From positions 1 through 46,422 of the forward strand of contig NZ_JARVKV010000056.1 in NCBI RefSeq assembly GCF_029813835.1: DNA of 46,422 bases, written 5' to 3'. Under the pieces are notes generated by a model. The model made no database searches. It saw only the letters and a list, made by a program, of their open reading frames with translations, and was not told where the DNA came from. This document shows, piece after piece, positions 7,485 to 14,377 of the stretch. The DNA comes from Streptomyces sp. DH37. GTDB lineage: Bacteria > Actinomycetota > Actinomycetes > Streptomycetales > Streptomycetaceae. The first letter of the stretch is position 1. Every line of letters begins with the position of its first letter. The position numbers and the translations under genes are program-made.

Positions 7485-8752
7485 GCCCCGGCCCCCTTCA
7501 CCGCGGACTCCGCCGCGGGCACCTTCACGGGCGCCGTCACGGGCACCTTCACGGGCGCTGCCCAGGGGGCGCGCGGGCCGGAGCCGTCGGACAGCTCGGA
7601 GTACAGGGCCAGTTCCTCCGCCCCCGCCGCGACCAGGTCGTCGATGCCGGCGACGATCCGCCGGGCGGAGCCGTCGCCGCCCGCGCCGGGCTCGGTGCGC
7701 CAGGCGCCGGCGGGCAGCGGGCGCGGCTCGGGGGCGGTGCGGACGGCCTCCACCAGCCGCATGAAGGCGCCGGTGCGCTCGGGCGGCACCAGCAGCTCCT
7801 CGCCGTCGGCGAGGTGGGCCACGAGGTTGCGCAGCAGGTCGGTGCGGGCGTGCTCGGTGGTCTCGGGCGCCTGCCCGTCGCGCTCCAGCCGCAGGCGGTC
7901 CTGCTTGTACCAGAAGGTGATCCGGCCGCTCTCGCCGTGGACGACGACGTACGGTTCGCCGGGCCGCTCGGCGCACAGCGTCACGGCGGCGGTGATCTCG
8001 CCCGTCCTCCCGTCGCCGTGCGCGGTGCGGATGCGGACGCAGGAGGTGTCGTCGGACTCGATGGCGTTGGCGCGGTACAGCTCCAGCTCGATGCCGGCGA
8101 CGTCCTCGGCGCGGTCGCCGCCGTCGATGCGCAGCGCGGTGGCCACGGCGTGGGCGAGGGGGTTGGTGAGCACCCCGTCCACCACGTCCCGGCCGTCCAG
8201 GCGCCGCCGCCCGGCCCAGGGGGCGCGGGCCCAGTACGCGTGGTCGCGGGACCAGGCCCCGGCCGCGCCGATGCCCCGCACCGCGCCGATCGCGCCCTCG
8301 CCGACCAGGTCGCGGACGGCGGTGACGGCGTGCGAGCCCAGCGACTGGAAGCCGATCTGGCAGGCGACGTCCGCCGCCCGCACTCCCTTCACCAGCCGCT
8401 CGAACTCGGCGTACGAGGGCGTGGGCGGCTTCTCCAGCAGGATGTGCACGCCGCGTTCGGCGGCGGCCAGCGCGAGGTCGGCGTGGGTGTGGATCGGGGT
8501 GCAGATCACGGCGATCCGCGCGCCGGTGCTCTCCAGCAGGGCGGGGAAGTCGGCGGACTGCTCGGGGCCGCCCAGGCCCTCCAGCTCGCCGGCCTCCAGC
8601 GGCTCCAGCTCGCAGATCCCGGCCAGGCGGACCAGGCCCTCCTCCGCGAGGCGGCGGATGTTCTCCAGGTGCCAGCGGCCGTGGCCGCGGGCGCCGGCCA
8701 GGACGACGGGCACGGGGGTGCGGACGGGCTCGGAGGAAGCGGTGGTCGTCAT
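7481..8752 (-). CDS. Gfo/Idh/MocA family oxidoreductase
   Basis: A 423-aa NAD(P)-dependent dehydrogenase. The N-terminal Rossmann domain starts at VPVVLAGARGHGRWH (a GxGxxG-like loop). It continues through VICTPIHTHADLALAA and LLEKPPTPS, the EKP motif whose Lys is catalytic. The C-terminal alpha/beta domain contains DGVLTNPLAHAVATAL with the conserved His. It probably oxidises a sugar, glycoside or sugar acid imported by the neighbouring ABC system. It overlaps the upstream permease stop (TGATG) and the downstream DUF6807 start (ATGA). The C-terminal tail is low complexity, with an 18-bp direct repeat (7517-7534 and 7541-7558) encoding Ala/Pro/Val/Lys. The exact substrate cannot be deduced. 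Confidence 0.9.
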   Translation of the reverse strand: MTTTASSEPVRTPVPVVLAGARGHGRWHLENIRRLAEEGLVRLAGICELEPLEAGELEGLGGPEQSADFPALLESTGARIAVICTPIHTHADLALAAAERGVHILLEKPPTPSYAEFERLVKGVRAADVACQIGFQSLGSHAVTAVRDLVGEGAIGAVRGIGAAGAWSRDHAYWARAPWAGRRRLDGRDVVDGVLTNPLAHAVATALRIDGGDRAEDVAGIELELYRANAIESDDTSCVRIRTAHGDGRTGEITAAVTLCAERPGEPYVVVHGESGRITFWYKQDRLRLERDGQAPETTEHARTDLLRNLVAHLADGEELLVPPERTGAFMRLVEAVRTAPEPRPLPAGAWRTEPGAGGDGSARRIVAGIDDLVAAGAEELALYSELSDGSGPRAPWAAPVKVPVTAPVKVPAAESAVKGAGA

Positions 8753-9660
8753 CAGCCCTTCACCGCCCCCGCGCTGAAACCGGTGATCAGCCACTTCTGG
8801 ATGAAGGCGAAGATGATCACCACGGGCACGGCGGCGACCACGCCGCCCGCGGCGAGCGCGCCGAGGTCCACGCTGTCCGATCCGATGAGGGTGTTGAGGC
8901 CGACCGGGATCGTCTGCTTGTCCTGCGAGGAGAGGAACATCAGGGCGAACAGGAAGTGGTTCCAGCTGTGCACGAAGGCGAAGGAGCCCACCGCGATCAG
9001 TCCGGGGCGCAGCATCGGCAGCACGATGGCCAGGAACGCCCGCATCCGGGAGCAGCCGTCCACCCAGGCCGCCTCCTCCAGCGACTCCGGGACGTTCTTG
9101 ATGAAGCCGCTGATGAGGATCATCGACAGCGGCAGCTGGAAGACCGTCTCCGCGATGATCACGCTCCACATGGAGTTGATGAGCTGGAGGTTGCGGAAGG
9201 TCTCGAACAGCGGGACGAGCATCAGCGCGCCGGGGATGAACTGCGAGCACAGCAGCGCCAGCATGAAGGCGTTCTTCATCCGGAACCGGAAGCGGGCCAG
9301 GGCGTACCCGCCGGCCAGCGCCACCGCCATCGTCATCACCATCGAGGCGATGCCGACCTGGGTGCTGTTGAGGAAGTAGGTGCCGAAGCTGCGCTCGTTC
9401 CAGACCTTCTCGAAGTGCTCGCCGGTCATCGGCCAGGGCACCAGCGAGGTGGACCCGTTCGGGCGGACCGCGAACAGCAGCATCCAGTAGAAGGGGATGA
9501 GCGTGAAGAGCAGGTAGATGCCCAGGGGGAGGTAGATCTGCCAGCGCGGCGGCCCGTCGTCGAGCTTCCGGCGCCGTGCCCTCCTCTCGGCCGGGGGCGG
9601 GGTCTCGCCGTCGGCCGGGACGGGCACGCGGGTGCCCTTCTCCACGAGTGCTGCGGTCAC
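8752..9660 (-). CDS. Carbohydrate ABC transporter permease (MalG type)
   Basis: A 302-aa inner-membrane permease with six predicted membrane segments: the first at YLPLGIYLLFTLIPFYWML, the last at AAVPVVIIFAFIQKWL. The EAA loop that contacts the ATPase reads EAAWVDGCSRMRAFLAIVLP. A C-terminal GFSAGAVKG is typical of the MalG branch. The GTG start overlaps the stop of the partner permease (GTGA). It forms a heterodimer with the protein encoded at 9657-10613 to import a mono- or oligosaccharide delivered by the lipoprotein at 3561-4904. Confidence 0.95.
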   Translation of the reverse strand: MTAALVEKGTRVPVPADGETPPPAERRARRRKLDDGPPRWQIYLPLGIYLLFTLIPFYWMLLFAVRPNGSTSLVPWPMTGEHFEKVWNERSFGTYFLNSTQVGIASMVMTMAVALAGGYALARFRFRMKNAFMLALLCSQFIPGALMLVPLFETFRNLQLINSMWSVIIAETVFQLPLSMILISGFIKNVPESLEEAAWVDGCSRMRAFLAIVLPMLRPGLIAVGSFAFVHSWNHFLFALMFLSSQDKQTIPVGLNTLIGSDSVDLGALAAGGVVAAVPVVIIFAFIQKWLITGFSAGAVKG

Positions 9661-10613
9661 TTGTCGTCGCCTCCGAACTTGCTCAGGCGCAGGTAGAGGA
9701 TCGAGCAGAAGAGCAGGATCACGAAGGCCACGGTGGTCAGCGCGGAGGCGTAGCCGAAGTCGTGGCCCTCGATGCCGGTGTTGGCGACGTAGAGCGGGAG
9801 CGTGGTGGTCACGCCCGCCGGCCCGCCGCCGGTGAGGGTGTAGAGCAGGTCGACGTTGTTGAACTCCCACACCGCGCGCAGCAGGGTGGAGAGGATGATC
9901 GCGTCCTTCAGGTGCGGCAGGGTGATGTGCCAGAACTGCCGGAAGCGGCTGGCGCCGTCCACCGAGGCCGCCTCGTACAGGTCCTGGGAGATGGACTGCA
10001 GGTCGGCGAGGATGAGGATCGCGAAGAAGGGGACGCCGCGCCACAGTTCGGCCAGGACCGCGGCCCAGAAGACGGTGCCGGTGTCGGAGAGGACCGAGGT
10101 GCCGTACTCGCCGATGCCGGCGTCCGCGAGGTAGCGGCTCAGCCCGGTGGAGGGGTTGTACAGCAGGATCCAGATGGTGGTGGTGAGCACACCGGAGACG
10201 GCCCAGGGGGAGAAGACCAGGGCCCGGGCGATGCCGCGGCCGACGAACGTCTGGTTGACGATCAGCGCGAGCGCCAGGCCGAAGACGAGCTGGAGGCCGA
10301 CCTCGGCGACGACCCACTTGGCGCTGAAGGCGAGGGTCTGCCAGAACAGCGGGTCCTCGAAGAAGATCTCCCTGAAGTTGTCCAGACCCGCGAAGCCGTT
10401 CCGCCAGGGCTTGGTGACGTTGTAGTGCTGGAGGCTGTAGTAGAGGACGCTGAGCATCGGGTAGGCGATGAAGCCCAGCATCAGCAGCCCGGCGGGCGCG
10501 ATCAGTACGTACGGCAGGCCGCGCTTCCCGGTGATCCCGGGCTTCCTCGGGCTCCCCGGTTTCCCCGGCCTCCCTGGCAGGGCGCGCTTCTTCGGCACGG
10601 CGGTGAGGGCCAT
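9657..10613 (-). CDS. Sugar ABC transporter permease (MalF type)
   Basis: A 318-aa permease. The N-terminus is basic with repeated KPG/RPG units. Six membrane segments follow, starting at LPYVLIAPAGLLMLGFIAYPM. The EAA loop reads EAASVDGASRFRQFWHITLP and the last segment is VAFVILLFCSILYLRL. ATG at 10613 is preceded by CGGAG. It is the first gene after a 104-nt spacer with a 15-bp palindrome, so it may be the start of a second transcript running through MalG, oxidoreductase, DUF6807 and GH43. Confidence 0.95.
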   Translation of the reverse strand: MALTAVPKKRALPGRPGKPGSPRKPGITGKRGLPYVLIAPAGLLMLGFIAYPMLSVLYYSLQHYNVTKPWRNGFAGLDNFREIFFEDPLFWQTLAFSAKWVVAEVGLQLVFGLALALIVNQTFVGRGIARALVFSPWAVSGVLTTTIWILLYNPSTGLSRYLADAGIGEYGTSVLSDTGTVFWAAVLAELWRGVPFFAILILADLQSISQDLYEAASVDGASRFRQFWHITLPHLKDAIILSTLLRAVWEFNNVDLLYTLTGGGPAGVTTTLPLYVANTGIEGHDFGYASALTTVAFVILLFCSILYLRLSKFGGDDK

Positions 10614-10645
10614 TGCCGGTGCTCCGTTCTGTCGTCGAATGACTG

Positions 10646-10660
10646 TCGAACGTCGTTCGA
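10646..10660. promoter_or_regulatory. Palindromic operator candidate upstream of the permease operon
   Basis: A perfect inverted repeat, TCGAAC-GTC-GTTCGA, sits in the spacer between the dehydratase gene and the permease operon, 33 nt upstream of the permease start. On the minus strand its centre reads ACGACGT, the same core found in the operator cluster upstream of the GntR gene. It is a candidate site for that regulator; the spacer is one base short for a LexA box. Confidence 0.45.
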
Positions 10661-10717
10661 GATGTCGTGTCGGCGGGTGGTTCGGACGGTGGTGCGGGCG
10701 GTGCCCGGCGGGCGGGT

Positions 10718-12463
10718 TCAGCCCGCGTAGGGTTCGGGGACCTCGCCGGGGCGGGCGAGGAAGGCGAAGTCGCAGCCGGTGTCCGCCTGGGTGATGTGCT
10801 CCTCGTACAGCGCCCCGTAGCCGCGGCCGTAGCGCCGCTCCGGCGGGCGCCAGGCGGCGCGCCGACGTTCCAGTTCGGCGTCGTCGACCTCCAGGCGCAG
10901 GGTGCGCGCGGCCACGTCGAGGGTGATCAGGTCGCCGGTCTCCACCAGGGCGAGCGGCCCGCCCACGTGGGACTCGGGGGCGATGTGCAGGACGCAGGCG
11001 CCGTAGCTGGTGCCGCTCATCCGGGCGTCGGAGAGCCGGACCATGTCGCGCACGCCCTGCTTGAGGAGGTGGTCGGGGATGGGCAGCATCCCGTACTCCG
11101 GCATGCCCGGCCCGCCCAGCGGCCCGGAGCCGCGCAGTACCAGCACGCTCTCGGCGGTGATGCCGAGGTCCGGGTCGTTGATGGTGGCCTGCATGGCGCG
11201 GTAGTCGTCGAAGACGACCGCGGGCCCGGTGTGCTTGAGCAGGTGCCGCTCGGCGGCGATGTGCTTGATGACCGCGCCGTCGGGGGCGAGGTTGCCGCGC
11301 AGGACGGCGACGCCGCCCTCGGCGGCGAGCGGGTCGTCGGCGGTGCGGATGACGTCGTCGTCGTGGACGAGCGCGCCGGCGATCTGCTCGCGCAGGGTGT
11401 CGTGGGCGACGGTGGGCCGGTCCAGGTGGAGGTGGCCTTGCAGCCGGGAGAGGAAGCCGGGCATCCCGCCCGCGTAGTGGAAGTCCTCCATCAGGTACTT
11501 CCCGCCGGGCCGGAGGTTGGCCAGCACCGGCGTGGTGCGGGCGATCCGGTCGAAGTCGTCCAGGGTGAGGTCGATGCCGGAGCGCCCGGCCATGGCGATG
11601 AGGTGGATGACGGCGTTGGTGGAGCCGCCCAGCGCGCACACGGTGGCGACGGCGTCCTCGTACGCCTCGCGGGTCAGGACGGTGGAGAGCCTGCGGTCCT
11701 CCCACGCCATCTCCACGATCCGGCGCCCGGCCGCGGCGGCCATCCGGGAGTGCCCGGAGTCGACGGCCGGGATGGAGGACGCGCCGGGCATGGTCACGCC
11801 CAGGGCCTCGGCCGCTCCGGTCATGGTGGAGGCGGTGCCCATCGTCATGCAGTGGCCGGGCGAGCGGGCCAGGCCGCACTCCAGCTCGGCCATCTCGCAG
11901 TCGCCGATGAGGCCGGCGCGCTTGTCGTCCCAGTACTTCCACATGTCGGTGCCCGAGCCGAGGGTCTCGCCGCGCCAGTGGCCGCGCAGCATGGGCCCGG
12001 CGGGGACGAAGACGGCGGGCAGGTCGGCGCTGGCCGCGCCCATCAGCAGGGCGGGGGTGGTCTTGTCGCAGCCGCCCATCAGCACCGCGCCGTCCACCGG
12101 GTAGGAGCGCAGCAGCTCCTCGGTCTCCAGGGAGAGCAGGTTGCGGTAGAGCATGGGGGTGGGCTTCTGGAAGGTCTCCGAGAGGGTGGAGACGGGGAAC
12201 TCCAGAGGGAAGCCGCCGGCCTGCCACACCCCGCGCTTGACGGCCTCGGCGCGCTCGCGCAGGTGCTGGTGGCAGGGGTTGATGTCGGACCAGGTGTTGA
12301 GGATCGCGATCACCGGCTTGCCCAGGTGCTCCTCGGGGAGGTAGCCGAGCTGGCGGGTGCGGGCGCGGTGGCTGAAGGAGCGCAGTCCGTCGGTGCCGTA
12401 CCACTGGTGGCTGCGGAGTTCCTCGGGGGCCCGGCGGGCGCGGGGGCCGTGGTGCCCGGTCAT
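10718..12463 (-). CDS. IlvD/Edd family sugar-acid dehydratase (arabonate dehydratase-like)
   Basis: A 581-aa Fe-S dehydratase that converts an aldonate to its 2-keto-3-deoxy acid. Three Cys expected to bind the cluster are at residues 64 (NPCHQH), 132 (GGCDKTTPA) and 205 (PGHCMTMG). Their spacing of 68 and 73 equals, as I recall it, that of the Rhizobium L-arabinonate dehydratase ligands. Lys134, next to Cys132, matches the Mg-binding modified Lys position, and SDARMSGTSYG carries the catalytic Ser. It therefore groups with pentonate/sugar-acid dehydratases rather than with biosynthetic IlvD. It overlaps the upstream aldolase stop (ATGA) and belongs to the regulator-aldolase-dehydratase transcript. 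L-arabonate is the favoured substrate given the GH43, but other aldonates are possible. Confidence 0.9.
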   Translation of the reverse strand: MTGHHGPRARRAPEELRSHQWYGTDGLRSFSHRARTRQLGYLPEEHLGKPVIAILNTWSDINPCHQHLRERAEAVKRGVWQAGGFPLEFPVSTLSETFQKPTPMLYRNLLSLETEELLRSYPVDGAVLMGGCDKTTPALLMGAASADLPAVFVPAGPMLRGHWRGETLGSGTDMWKYWDDKRAGLIGDCEMAELECGLARSPGHCMTMGTASTMTGAAEALGVTMPGASSIPAVDSGHSRMAAAAGRRIVEMAWEDRRLSTVLTREAYEDAVATVCALGGSTNAVIHLIAMAGRSGIDLTLDDFDRIARTTPVLANLRPGGKYLMEDFHYAGGMPGFLSRLQGHLHLDRPTVAHDTLREQIAGALVHDDDVIRTADDPLAAEGGVAVLRGNLAPDGAVIKHIAAERHLLKHTGPAVVFDDYRAMQATINDPDLGITAESVLVLRGSGPLGGPGMPEYGMLPIPDHLLKQGVRDMVRLSDARMSGTSYGACVLHIAPESHVGGPLALVETGDLITLDVAARTLRLEVDDAELERRRAAWRPPERRYGRGYGALYEEHITQADTGCDFAFLARPGEVPEPYAG

Positions 12464-13377
12464 GCCGCCTCCCATCCCTTGACGATCGCGGCGACCTCGG
12501 CGCGCTGCTCCTCGGGCAGCGTCCGGCTCGGCGGGCGGACGTCGCGGCGGCACAGGCCGAGCTGGGCCAGGGCCTCCTTGACGACGGAGACGTTGTTGGC
12601 CGACTGCTGCGCGGCGCGCAGGTCCTCGAAGGCGCGGATGCTCTCCCACACCTCCATCGCGGCGCCGAAGTCCCCGGCGCGCAGGGCGCGGAGCATCTCG
12701 ACCGAGATCCGCGGGGCGACGTTGACCAGGCCGGAGGTGAAGCCGGTGGCGCCGCAGGCGAAGTAGGCGGGCGCGTACAGCTCGGCCAGTCCGGCCACCC
12801 ACACGAAGCGGTCCGCCCCGGCGTCGCGGGCGACGGCGGCGAAGCGGGCGGCGTCGGGGACGGCGTACTTGACGCCGATGACGTTGGGGCACGCCTCGCC
12901 GAGCCGGGCGAGCGCGGAGCCCTCGATCAGGGGGTTGCGCAGGTAGGGCACGACGCCCAGGTCGGGGACCGCCTCGGCGATGGCGCGGTGGTAGTCCACC
13001 CAGCCGGCCTGCGAGACGTAGGGGTTGACGGGCTGGTGGACCATCACCATGCGCGCCCCGGCGTCACGGGCCTGCTCGGCGGCGGCGACCGCGGTGGCCG
13101 GGTCGTGGCCGACGCCCACGACGACCTCGGCCTCCCCTCCGGCGTCCGCCACCTCGGCCACGGTCAGCTCGACCTCCAGCCGCCGCTCCTGGGGCGTGAG
13201 GGAGTAGAACTCGCTGGTGTTGCCGTTGGGGGTGACGGCGCGGATCCCGGCGTCCAGCAGCCGGCGGACCAGGGCCCGGTAGGTGTCGGCGTCCAGGCGG
13301 CCCTCCTCGTCGAACGGCGTGACCGGGATGGCCACGACGTCGGCGAGGGCGGCGCGCTGGGGGGAGAAGTCCGTCAT
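12460..13377 (-). CDS. DapA-superfamily 2-keto-3-deoxy sugar-acid lyase/dehydratase
   Basis: A 305-aa class I (Schiff-base) TIM-barrel enzyme of the DHDPS/NAL family. The Schiff-base Lys is residue 170 (IGVKYA) and the active-site Tyr is residue 145 (PYLRN). The usual GTTGE pyruvate-binding loop is replaced by NGNTSEF (51-57), as in sugar-acid members rather than true DHDPS. The C-terminal SANNVSVVKEALAQLGL stretch resembles 5-dehydro-4-deoxyglucarate dehydratase relatives. It overlaps both the regulator stop (ATGA) and the dehydratase start, so it likely acts on the dehydratase product, either splitting it to pyruvate plus an aldehyde or dehydrating it to a ketoglutarate semialdehyde. Sequence alone does not decide between these. 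Confidence 0.85.
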   Translation of the reverse strand: MTDFSPQRAALADVVAIPVTPFDEEGRLDADTYRALVRRLLDAGIRAVTPNGNTSEFYSLTPQERRLEVELTVAEVADAGGEAEVVVGVGHDPATAVAAAEQARDAGARMVMVHQPVNPYVSQAGWVDYHRAIAEAVPDLGVVPYLRNPLIEGSALARLGEACPNVIGVKYAVPDAARFAAVARDAGADRFVWVAGLAELYAPAYFACGATGFTSGLVNVAPRISVEMLRALRAGDFGAAMEVWESIRAFEDLRAAQQSANNVSVVKEALAQLGLCRRDVRPPSRTLPEEQRAEVAAIVKGWEAA

Positions 13378-14051
13378 GCCTGGACCTGACCTTCCTGGTT
13401 CTCCATGGCCGGGAAGGCCCGGCGGACGAATCCCTCGATGTGGTCGCGCAGCAGCCGGGCCGCGCCGTCGGCGTCCCCGTCCAGGGCGCGGGCGAGGATC
13501 TCCCGGTGCTCGGCGGCCTCGCGCTCCCAGGAGGGCACGGCCTCCCAGGCGACGGTGGACACCAGCGCCGCCTGGTCGCGCAGGTCGTCGAGCATCCGCG
13601 CCAGCAGCGGGTTGCCGCAGGGCAGGTACAGGGCGCGGTGGAAGTCCCGGTTGGCCAGGGAGCGGTCGGCGCGGTCGGCCGCGGCGTCGGCCCGCTCCAG
13701 CGCGGCCCGGGCCCCGGCCAGGTCGGCCTGCGTGGCGACGGTGCGGCGCAGCGCCTCCGGCTCCAGCAGCAGCCGCACGTCGTAGACCGAGCGGGCCATC
13801 GAGGCGTCCACGGTGCGCACGGTGGCGCCCTTGTACTCGCTCATCACGACCAGCCCGCGGCCCGCGAGGGTCTTCAGCGCCTCGCGGACCGGGGTCTTGG
13901 ACACGCCGAACCGTGCGGCCAGCTCGGTCTCCACCAGGGGCTGCCCGGGCGGGAGCTGGCCGGTGAGGATGGCGTGGGTCAGATGCTCCATGACGTACTG
14001 CGTCCTGGAGGGGACGGGTACCGGTGCGAGACCGGTCAGTGGGGCTCTCAT
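13374..14051 (-). CDS. GntR-family transcriptional regulator (FCD/FadR subfamily)
   Basis: A 225-aa regulator. The winged helix (about 15-80) contains LTHAILTGQLPPGQPLVETELAARFGVSKTPVREALKTLAGRGLV. The C-terminal helical FCD ligand domain includes the metal-binding pattern DFHRALY and EHREILARALDGDADGAARLLRDHI. FCD regulators of this group usually bind small acids, here perhaps the aldonate or keto-deoxy acid. ATG at 14051 was chosen over longer upstream starts because the helix-turn-helix domain follows directly. It is the first gene of the catabolic transcript, with a near-consensus promoter and palindromic sites upstream, so autorepression is likely. Confidence 0.9.
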   Translation of the reverse strand: MRAPLTGLAPVPVPSRTQYVMEHLTHAILTGQLPPGQPLVETELAARFGVSKTPVREALKTLAGRGLVVMSEYKGATVRTVDASMARSVYDVRLLLEPEALRRTVATQADLAGARAALERADAAADRADRSLANRDFHRALYLPCGNPLLARMLDDLRDQAALVSTVAWEAVPSWEREAAEHREILARALDGDADGAARLLRDHIEGFVRRAFPAMENQEGQVQA

Positions 14052-14133
14052 GCGGGCGGCTCTCAGGTCGGCTTGGCGACGGGCGTACGGAAGACGGCGT
14101 GCGACGGCACCCGGGGGCGCGGCGCACACCGCG

Positions 14134-14195
14134 CATACGGCATCTCGTATACGACGTATGGCGTATGACGTATGAGGTATGGCGTACGACGTGCG
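14134..14195. promoter_or_regulatory. Cluster of palindromic GTAT/ATAC sites (candidate GntR operators)
   Basis: About 60 bp are filled with overlapping short palindromes and repeats: CGTATACG (14146-14153), ATACGACGTAT (14149-14159), then repeated GTATG and GACGTA units up to GTACGACGTG. The AT-rich words stand out in this GC-rich DNA. The cluster lies immediately downstream of the -10 box, where a repressor would block initiation or early elongation. GTAT/ATAC half-sites suit FadR/FCD-type GntR regulators. Confidence 0.65.
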
Positions 14196-14203
14196 GTGGG
14201 AAG

Positions 14204-14232
14204 AAAGTAGGGCGGCCCCCGGGCTCCGTCAA
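14204..14232 (-). promoter_or_regulatory. Near-consensus promoter of the GntR catabolic operon
   Basis: On the minus strand the -35 is TTGACG (14227-14232) and the -10 is TACTTT (14204-14209), separated by exactly 17 nt. This fits a principal-sigma (HrdB) promoter. Initiation would be near 14197, giving a leader of about 145 nt that includes the palindrome cluster. Confidence 0.7.
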
Positions 14233-14262
14233 CGGTTCTGACAGAACTTTCGAGGGCCGTCC

Positions 14263-14276
14263 TGAAAGCGCTTACC
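14263..14276. promoter_or_regulatory. LacI-type operator candidate
   Basis: TGAAAGCGCTTACC contains the perfect palindrome AAGCGCTT centred on CG, resembling LacI/GalR-family operators of Streptomyces sugar genes. It lies about 30 bp upstream of the -35 box. The regulator would be encoded elsewhere. Confidence 0.4.
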
Positions 14277-14330
14277 GTGCGCGACGGCGGAAGTGTCCGC
14301 GGTCACGCGGCGCTGCCGCCCGGCGGCGCG

Positions 14331-14365
14331 GTCGAGGCCGGTCGAGGCCGGTCGAGGCCGGTCGG
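14331..14365. repeat. 10-bp tandem repeat, three copies plus partial
   Basis: GTCGAGGCCG is repeated at 14331, 14341 and 14351, followed by a partial copy. It is located a few bases after the stop of the 403-aa gene; function unknown. Confidence 0.9.
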
Positions 14366-14377
14366 AGTCCGCCGGGT

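Larger units (their letters stand above)
14052..14377. other. Regulatory intergenic region upstream of the GntR operon
   Basis: No gene is seen in these 326 bases. They contain the promoter, the palindromic array and a LacI-type palindrome listed separately. They also hold a GTTCT-GAC-AGAAC inverted repeat at 14235-14247 and a three-copy 10-bp tandem repeat at 14331-14360. The 403-aa gene to the right ends at 14378, so its 3' end also lies here. Confidence 0.75.

Noticed and set aside
10646..10660. LexA (SOS) box TCGAAC...GTTCGA
   Set aside because: The actinobacterial box needs a 4-nt spacer between GAAC and GTTC; here it is 3 nt, and the downstream genes are sugar permeases.
12460..13377. 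True DHDPS (dapA) for lysine synthesis
   Set aside because: The GTTGE loop is replaced by NGNTSEF and the gene is coupled to a sugar-acid dehydratase; the enzyme at 23971-24861 has the canonical motifs.
1..14051. Very long open frames on the opposite strand and in other frames across the pectin cluster
   Set aside because: They are Arg/Pro/Gly/Val-rich shadows produced by high GC. Named domains and third-position bias lie in the minus-strand frames reported.
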